Source of the DNA: Gryganskiella cystojenkinii
Taxonomy: Eukaryota; Mortierellomycota; Mortierellomycetes; Mortierellales; Mortierellaceae
Length of the DNA stretch: 64,000 nucleotides
NCBI GenBank assembly: GCA_015852425.1
Contig: JAAAIG010000084.1
Location: forward strand, 237 to 64,236
Direction: 5' to 3'
Shown: one piece after another, positions 58,203 to 64,000 of the stretch
Layout: every line of letters starts with the position of its first letter
How positions within the stretch are numbered: position 1 is the first letter of the stretch
Notes under the pieces: generated by a model
The model's input: the letters and a program-made list of their open reading frames with translations, nothing else
Told to the model about the DNA's origin: nothing
Database searches by the model: none
Position numbers and translations under genes: made by a program

Positions 58203-61200
58203 CTATTTCTTTTCAAGTGCCAGGTGACGCTCAACAGCCTCTAGGCGAGCCACAAGAGCGGCAACCTTGGCTTCAAGTAGCTCGATCGCGGTACTTGAAG
58301 GTTCAGTAGCGGTGACTACAGCACTGGTAGGACTCGATGAAGCGACAACTGCAACAATGGCTTCATTCTCGGCAACCTCGGCTATGGCGGTGGCGGTGGC
58401 GATGACAGCAGGAGCAGACTCTGGAACAACATCGTCATCGTATGAATCATCCTCGATGACCTCAATCTCATCACGATGCTCTGTCACTAGCTCAATCTTC
58501 TCTTCGTCTGCGTACTGACGTGGACGGACCTCTAAACCCTCCCCTCCGTAGAGAGGGCATGGTGCATAGCCTAGACATCCCGCGTACTTGATTTCATTGT
58601 TGGACCCATGTTTCAATATGACCTTGAACCCGTAGACCCGCTTGCAGCTCAAGTCGACGAGTGCCCAAATATTCCAGTCAATATCATGCTTTGTCTCTCC
58701 GAACCCCATATCAACGTGTGTGATGCCGGTCGTTTCTGCTTTGTGGGCAATTCTTCGCAGATCCACCTCCGTGAGGCTGTGAAATGTTGCGAACAGAAAG
58801 CCAGCACGGATATCGACCACGACGCCTTTATATGTTGAGGTCGAGATGTTCACGCGGGTCCGCTGACTGAGGTCAATGTCGTCGGCATAGAAGTAGCCAA
58901 GATCTTCCTCCTCTCTCAGTGTGACACCGTTGACCTTGTGCACAAACTCCTCCACATAGGATACTGTCTCGCCTTCCATATCGGTGAACGTGAGACGGAC
59001 GCGAAGTGGGTGGTGAATCGCCACATGAGCGAAAAAATCTCCAAACGCTCGGCGCTTGACGACCTCCTCAGGTTTGTCCACTGTGAATTCGAACGCGATG
59101 TTCTCGGTCTCCATGGGCGCGATCGGTATTGGGAACCGTGTGTTCCCTCCTAGCGAAAACTCTTTGACTGGCTTGTACTCTTTCTCGCCCACAAGTCGGT
59201 ATTCTGCCTTGACAGACAAAAGGATGATATGGTTCTGACTTGCCACGGGCGATTTGTTGAAGGCGCGCCAGCAACCCTGGAATAGATCCGTGTCACTAAT
59301 GCAACCCACATTTTTTTGATTTGCCACCATTTCATAGGCCGGCATCAGCAACAGTGGGACCTTGGGCGAGGCCCTTGTCTTGAACGTTCTAGGTTCCCTC
59401 AATCGCGTTTCGCGCAAATGTGGGCCACGGAAAATCGTCTCAGGGAACGCGTAGGGCTTGTCGGGCAAAAAGATTTCGGTCTTTGCTCTCGAGAGATACT
59501 CCAAGGACTTTCCAGAGGGCATCGCTGGCACCTTTGGGTCAATGGGCACGATGCAAATGGCGGCAGTCTTGCTGTTTGTTACCTTGACCGTCACCTTGAT
59601 GCCTGTGATCTGCTGACTTTCTTGATCCATTACCCACTCGGCCATGGAATACGAGGATGTCTCGTCCTCAGAGGCATTTTTGAAAATAAGCGTGTTGCCA
59701 GTTCGGAGCACCTCCAGTCTTGCCTCCTCGACCCCATTGGCACTGAAGATCTTGAGATAGCAGAGGCGATCTTCCCGGACGTCTCCCACGTTGACCAGCA
59801 TTAACGGCTCGGTAAGATCGCCGAGGCCGCACTTCCACCGAAGTAATTTTCCAACTCGGACTATTTGTGTGCAGTCGTCTATATCCAGGTCCACATCTCG
59901 GATGTTGGCCCAGTATTCGGTTGTACCTGGTATCACTCCAAAGGCCCAAAGGAAAAATGCGGAGTAAGGGTACTTGCAATGATGATCTGGCTGATGATAC
60001 CCCTTCCTGCAAGGCGACTCTCGCTCACAGCATGGGTGGTAGCCCATGTTGCCAATACGCGAGTGGAATTGACAAGAGCGAGGGCCATTGTCAGCAACGA
60101 CATAATCCTTTCCGCACTGAACACAGATCAGTTTGTACTCGGCCTCCACTTCCTTTTGTTGAGCAGCGACGGCCTTGATTATATCCGCGATGGTGGTGCT
60201 CGACGACTGGAGCATGAGATCCTCGATTTGGAGTCGATTCTGCTTCACAAGTTCTTGCATGTTGGATTTCATTTGCTCCATAACCTGGTCTGACACAGTC
60301 AATTGCATTTTGTCTGCAAACTCTTGCACAAGTTTAGGATNNNNNNNNNNNNNNNNNNNNNNNNNNNNNNNNNNNNNNAAAAAAAAAAAAAAAAAAAAAA
60401 CTTACGTTGACAACGTCTTGACCTCCATTTTCCTTGACAAAGTTCTCGGCGACCAAATCCTTTGGCACCGATCTCTTCAAAACCGACAAATCTCCAGTTT
60501 GTTGAATCTGAAGACTCATCATCAAGTCGGAAGAGCAGCCCGAAATCTTGCCGGCCATCGTTTCAAAGTTCTGGGTGTTTGACATCTTTAGTCGTCGTGC
60601 AATCTTGCCCTGCTTGCGATATGCCTCGATCAAGGCTGCAGCCTCCTTCAGGACATCTTGGACTTTTTGAAGGACCGTCTTGAGCGTGTCCATAATCTCG
60701 ATCCGCTCCAAGACGAGCATGTGGCTGACCATGAAATTGATGCGCTCGATCAAATCTTGACATTTCTCATCGACTTCGCGAGCTTTTGTTTCAATATCAA
60801 TGATAAACTTTGTCAATCATAAAGAGAGGTGCAGATTGTTAGATTTCTTAAAGATATACACTGCTGAACTGGACGAACAGGTTCCTTTTTTTTCAACCCC
60901 TTCAATACCTTGAGAACAACAAAGACAGGTGCAATAAACGGCGCCGCTTGTCCAATATCGACCAACTTGTCCGTCAACTGAATCATATTATTCAAGACCT
61001 CGTTTTTTGAGTCCCCAAAAAAACTTTTCAGGGCGGAGTAGTCTTCCAAACCTTTGTCCACCTTATCCTTGGTAGCCAACAAGGTGGTTCCCACTTGGAA
61101 GGCCGTGTCTCCGACTCTATTGAGTGTGCTTTGTGGTCCTGACGGAGGTGCGGGAGGCTGGATAGAGGTTTGAATTTGGAGCAATGATGCTTCTCCAGAG

Positions 61201-61229
61201 GGTGGCACAATCTCGGCAGTTTCCGTCAT
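58203..61229 (-). CDS. Unrecognised protein: HeLo/MLKL-like helical N-terminus plus Cys/His zinc-type module
   Basis: Exons 61229-60909, 60807-60406 and about 60340-58203 give roughly 953 aa; one base of the exon 3 junction lies in a 38-N gap. Residues about 70-240 are helical: IGQAAPFIAPVFVVLKF is followed by amphipathic helices with LERIEIMDTL and ALIEAYRKQGKIARRL, the layout of MLKL/HeLo-type four-helix N-terminal domains common in fungal NLR-related proteins. Residues 314-357 form C-x2-C-x13-C-x2-H-x10-CC-x5-C-x4-H, likely a zinc site. The remaining about 500 residues look beta-rich and match no family I know. The end is Ala/Val-rich, acidic, then a short coiled coil. No kinase or NTPase motif is visible. 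Function is unknown; a cell-death or defence role would be inference. Confidence 0.72.
60341..60378. other. Assembly gap (38 N)
   Basis: The gap sits next to a poly-A tract at 60379-60400 and covers the acceptor of intron 2 of the HeLo-like gene; the exon 3 sequence starts within or beside it. Confidence 0.98.
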
Positions 61230-62114
61230 AATGGGGAAGTCTTTGAACAAATGCGATAAAAAGGAGCGAGCGTGTTTTTCGGCTAGGGTGAAGGATGTTG
61301 GGAGACGAAGAAGAGGATAAAGCGAGAAAAGAAAGAGGAAGGAGAAAGAGCCAAAGAGAGCAATTAATTCGCGGCGGGAGTTGAGTTTCCTGAAAAAGAA
61401 ATAAAATGCGGCGTGAGGTTTTCTTCGAGAAGGCCCAGACCAATTAAAGACTGATTTTCCTGTAAAAGTCTCGCTCACTTGGTTGGCGAGGAAGACGTTG
61501 AAGTTAGAGGATAGCATAGCCGTTTTAATTCAAGACTAAAAAAACTCTTGGGGAACCCTCACCCCTCGTGGAGAGTCGTGGAGAGGGATCCAAGCTGCTT
61601 TACTGCCTAGAGGCAAAAAAATTGAGGAGTGAGGTATGTTGGTGTATGCTGGCGAAATATGGTTGCCGCAAATCGAGTCCGGTGGGCATTGCTGCCTCTA
61701 GGTGCGTGACAGATTGCATTTGTCAAATGAAGGCATTAGCAAAAGTGGTATTGGATCGGAAGAGATTAAGTTTCTTCGCGTTTTTTATTTCCGCCGAGCA
61801 CTCTCTTCTGTGTAACTGTGTAACGGGTCGACTGGCAAAGGAAACGAACTCGGTACTGTACTCCTTTTTTTGCCACATGTTATTTGCCATGACTCCCACG
61901 CTCCTCTTCACGAAGCTAGCATATCCCCCTCCTCTTCTAATGCAATGCAGACAACAGCAGTCACCAATCTTCGGTACGCGTTCGATCATTTTGGTGGCAA
62001 ACAATATTGGCTCTGCGACGCACATGTGATTTCTACCTGTCATTCGCTTCGTATCTCTCCTTCATCGCGATTACACTCCTTTTACCCATATCGACAGACA
62101 CATGATATCAGCCC
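61230..62114. promoter_or_regulatory. Divergent promoter HeLo-like gene / CENP-M
   Basis: An 885-bp stretch between divergent starts. It holds a purine-rich tract on the plus strand (about 61315-61375) and ORFs of up to 153 codons without family resemblance. No extra gene supported. Confidence 0.5.
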
Positions 62115-63248
62115 ATGGACTTTGACATTCCTCGATCTGTGGCAAAGATTCTGGCAAGTGCTCTTTACTAATGATTACATCCGCTCTCATTGTTTGTGAT
62201 TCTAATCAACACCTTCATGACCATCCGCGTTTATTTAGCTCGTGGGTCATGCTGGCATTGGCAAGCGACGCTTGGCTTCATTCATAAATGCAGAGACAAA
62301 TCCATCCACAGAAAACAACAAGGAAACTGCAGACTTGGACAGCAGCAAAGCCACCACAGCTCTCCCCTCCAATAGTTCTATTCAGTTCAGGACCATCGAA
62401 AACTTGCCCTCAGACAGTTCCGTCCTTCGACCTTTTAGTCCCGAGACCAACATCAGCCACGGCGGAAAGGATATTATACCGGGAACTGCAGTCATAGGGA
62501 CAGCAGCCGTGGAATCTGTGAACCGATATGACCTCATTCTCTTGATGGTCAACATGACGGACAAGGGCTCGTGGGACCGATGCCAGCAAGCCTTGTTAAA
62601 GATGGATCCAGGCTGGCTCCTTGGTAAATGCGCCATCGTTGTCACTCGAGGTAATAGAATATACATTTATACACTTTTTTTTTGTGGTTCTGCTTCTGTC
62701 TCTCTCTGGAAGAAGAGTTTTTTTTTTCTTCTACCTGTCGAATCGGTCGAACAAAGGTAATACGAAGGGAATGCTAATTATTATTATTAATATTATTTTA
62801 CCTTGTAGTGGCGGCGGTCTCAAAGTATGCGTTCGATCGAGACGAGATTACAGATTTCTTGGATACACTTTGTGAGGTGCCGAGGATCTGGACGAATCTG
62901 GAACAGGATTCAGAGTGTGCGTTGGCGGCGGCTCAGGTTGTGAGGATGTTGGAGATTGGAGGCGTCTACAGACCCAGCAGGACGGTTCGGAGAGCACACA
63001 CATCTTCCCTGTCCTCAGCAGCCCCAACGACTATTCCAGCCGCTATAGCCCCGTTAGTACCGACAGCAACGAGTCTGTCGTCTTCACGGCTCTATGGATC
63101 CGCGCTGAGTCATCGGATGATGGCCTCACACTTGATAATGCGGTCACCGGACAAATACAGTGTCGAGTCCACGACTCTGCTTGAAGAGTCAACGCAAGAA
63201 CAACAAGACGGAGATGTTGAAGAGCAACAAGATAGACCTGAGCAATAA
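62115..63248 (+). CDS. CENPM: CENP-M-like kinetochore pseudo-GTPase
   Basis: Exons 62115-62153, 62239-62650 and 62809-63248 give 296 aa. Exon 1 ends LeuCTG|GCAAGT, a GC-AG intron, and is chosen because it yields VAKILLVGHAGIGK, the expected first strand and P-loop. The rest matches vertebrate CENP-M as I remember it: RYDLILLMVNM, LLKMDPGWLLGKCAIVVTR, a second Rossmann half with FLDTLCEVPRIW, and AQVVRMLEIGG. The Walker-like loop GHAGIGKR (16-23) has Arg where GTPases need Ser/Thr, so it should not hydrolyse GTP. CENP-M belongs to the CENP-H/I/K/M part of the inner kinetochore. A Ser/Gln-rich extension after about residue 205 is not in animal homologues. It is divergent from the HeLo-like gene. 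Confidence 0.74.
62154..62238 (+). other. GC-AG intron in the CENP-M-like gene
   Basis: Donor GCAAGT after CTG and acceptor TTTATTTAG give the join IL|LVGHAG. All other introns I placed begin GT. No GT donor near here restores the first strand of the fold. Confidence 0.6.
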
Positions 63249-63498
63249 TAGGAGAAATAAATGCGTTATTGGCTGAAACTATCCGCATGAATCCTTCAAT
63301 GCCTTTCCTATGAACAAAGAGGAGTGTTGATCGTTTTTTTTTAAATATCTTTTATTTTACTGAAGACATTTTTCTATGCTGATAGATATACTTACGCAAG
63401 GACATACAAGCAAGGAGCAAAAGAATACAGTGAATACAATTGAGAGACGGGGGAGAAATGCTGATTAGAAACAAACGCAATGTCCATGGACTTGGAGC

Positions 63499-64000
63499 TT
63501 AATAACGCTGGGATGCGGACTGATACGAGTACCGAGGTTGCTGGAGCTGCGTGGGTGACTGCAAGGGTTGTTGTTGCTGTTGCTGACGGTACTGAGTAGG
63601 TTGGTACATCTGCGAGGCACGGTTTCCGGCGGCGCCTCCGCCAACTCCTCCAGATGGCGTACTTCTCATAGCATTCGTCGTGGTTGAGGAACGTTGAAGC
63701 GAGGGCAACGCAGATCCAGAAGCACCGCCGACCGCAGTCCTCGAAAACTGGTTCGGGTTGTACTGGAAATTATTGTTGTAATCTTCCGCCATCAAGGACC
63801 CATGGCTGCCGCCGACAACATGACCGCTTCGAATACCCAAACCGGCACGGGTACCCGCGTTTCGACCGACGCTTCCTCCGATCATTGAACCACTGCCTCC
63901 ACCAAGATTTCCGTTCACTATCGCGTTCAAGGACGACTTGCGAGTCGGCGCCACAGGATTGTAGGTATAAGCGGATCCTGCACCAGGACCACCGTTTCCT
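63499..64000 (-). CDS. C-terminal part of a Gly/Ser/Gln-rich protein, runs off the window
   Basis: An open frame ends at TAA 63499-63501 and is open to the window edge; the 5' part lies beyond 64000. About 167 residues are visible. They start NGGPGAGSAYTYNPVAPTRKS, become Gly/Ser-rich with GGGSGSMIGG, contain DYNNNFQYNPNQFSRT, and end in a Gln-rich, Pro-rich tail before ASQRY. There is no recognisable domain. Composition suggests an intrinsically disordered tail of a larger regulatory or RNA-related protein, but the identity needs the missing sequence. A GTG near 63954 is not evidence for a start. Confidence 0.6.
   Translation of the reverse strand, partial: GNGGPGAGSAYTYNPVAPTRKSSLNAIVNGNLGGGSGSMIGGSVGRNAGTRAGLGIRSGHVVGGSHGSLMAEDYNNNFQYNPNQFSRTAVGGASGSALPSLQRSSTTTNAMRSTPSGGVGGGAAGNRASQMYQPTQYRQQQQQQPLQSPTQLQQPRYSYQSASQRY

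Noticed and set aside
1..64000. Transposons, CRISPR arrays, integrated viruses
   Set aside because: No transposase, reverse transcriptase, integrase, terminal repeat pair or regularly spaced repeats were found by reading both strands.

Overview
The window is nuclear DNA of a filamentous fungus, most likely an early-diverging one near Mortierellaceae (Mucoromycota); that placement is inference. The sequence shows 23 protein-coding genes on both strands. Most have several short introns of about 60-200 nt with GT..AG ends. Intergenic DNA is AT-rich with many A/T homopolymers. The gene set mixes standard fungal genes (MID1, PRM1, SEC66, MKT1, SET2, HAP3) with genes often lost from yeasts: a cold-shock-domain protein, a kinesin-1 with the IAK tail, and a CENP-M-like kinetochore protein. 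I rebuilt the exons by reading splice sites and checking phase across every junction. All models close in frame except one gene with an internal TGA and two genes that touch assembly gaps.

Layout. 0.1-12.2 kb: a Grn1-domain nucleolar protein, the calcium-channel subunit Mid1, the DNA glycosylase MutY/MUTYH, a DUF866/CZIB zinc protein, the cell-fusion protein Prm1 and a metallo-beta-lactamase-fold hydrolase. A 2.4-kb gene-free stretch follows. 14.6-29.4 kb: a ferric-reductase-like oxidoreductase, the RNA acetyltransferase Kre33/NAT10, a class V PLP enzyme, a DUF4203 membrane protein, the ER-translocon subunit Sec66 and a Baeyer-Villiger-type monooxygenase carrying an in-frame stop. 30.1-43.7 kb: the post-transcriptional regulator Mkt1, a full-length ABCC/MRP transporter and kinesin-1 heavy chain. 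45.1-57.3 kb: an APH-fold kinase, the CCAAT-factor subunit Hap3/NF-YB, the TRAPP subunit Trs33, a cold-shock-domain RNA-binding protein and the H3K36 methyltransferase Set2. 58.2-64.0 kb: an unrecognised 953-residue protein with a HeLo/MLKL-like helical N-terminus, a CENP-M-like protein, and the 3' part of a low-complexity gene that runs off the window.

There is no gene cluster with a shared pathway. The arrangement is ordinary, with convergent and divergent neighbours. Several divergent pairs share short promoters: MID1/MUTYH, SEC66/DUF4203, HAP3/TRS33 and the HeLo-like gene/CENP-M. I saw no transposon, CRISPR array, rRNA or convincing tRNA. The best candidates for something undescribed are the HeLo-like zinc protein (58203-61229), the CENP-M-like protein (62115-63248), the ferric-reductase homologue with a remodelled NAD(P)H lobe, and a Set2 with an Arg/Asp/Ser-rich insert.
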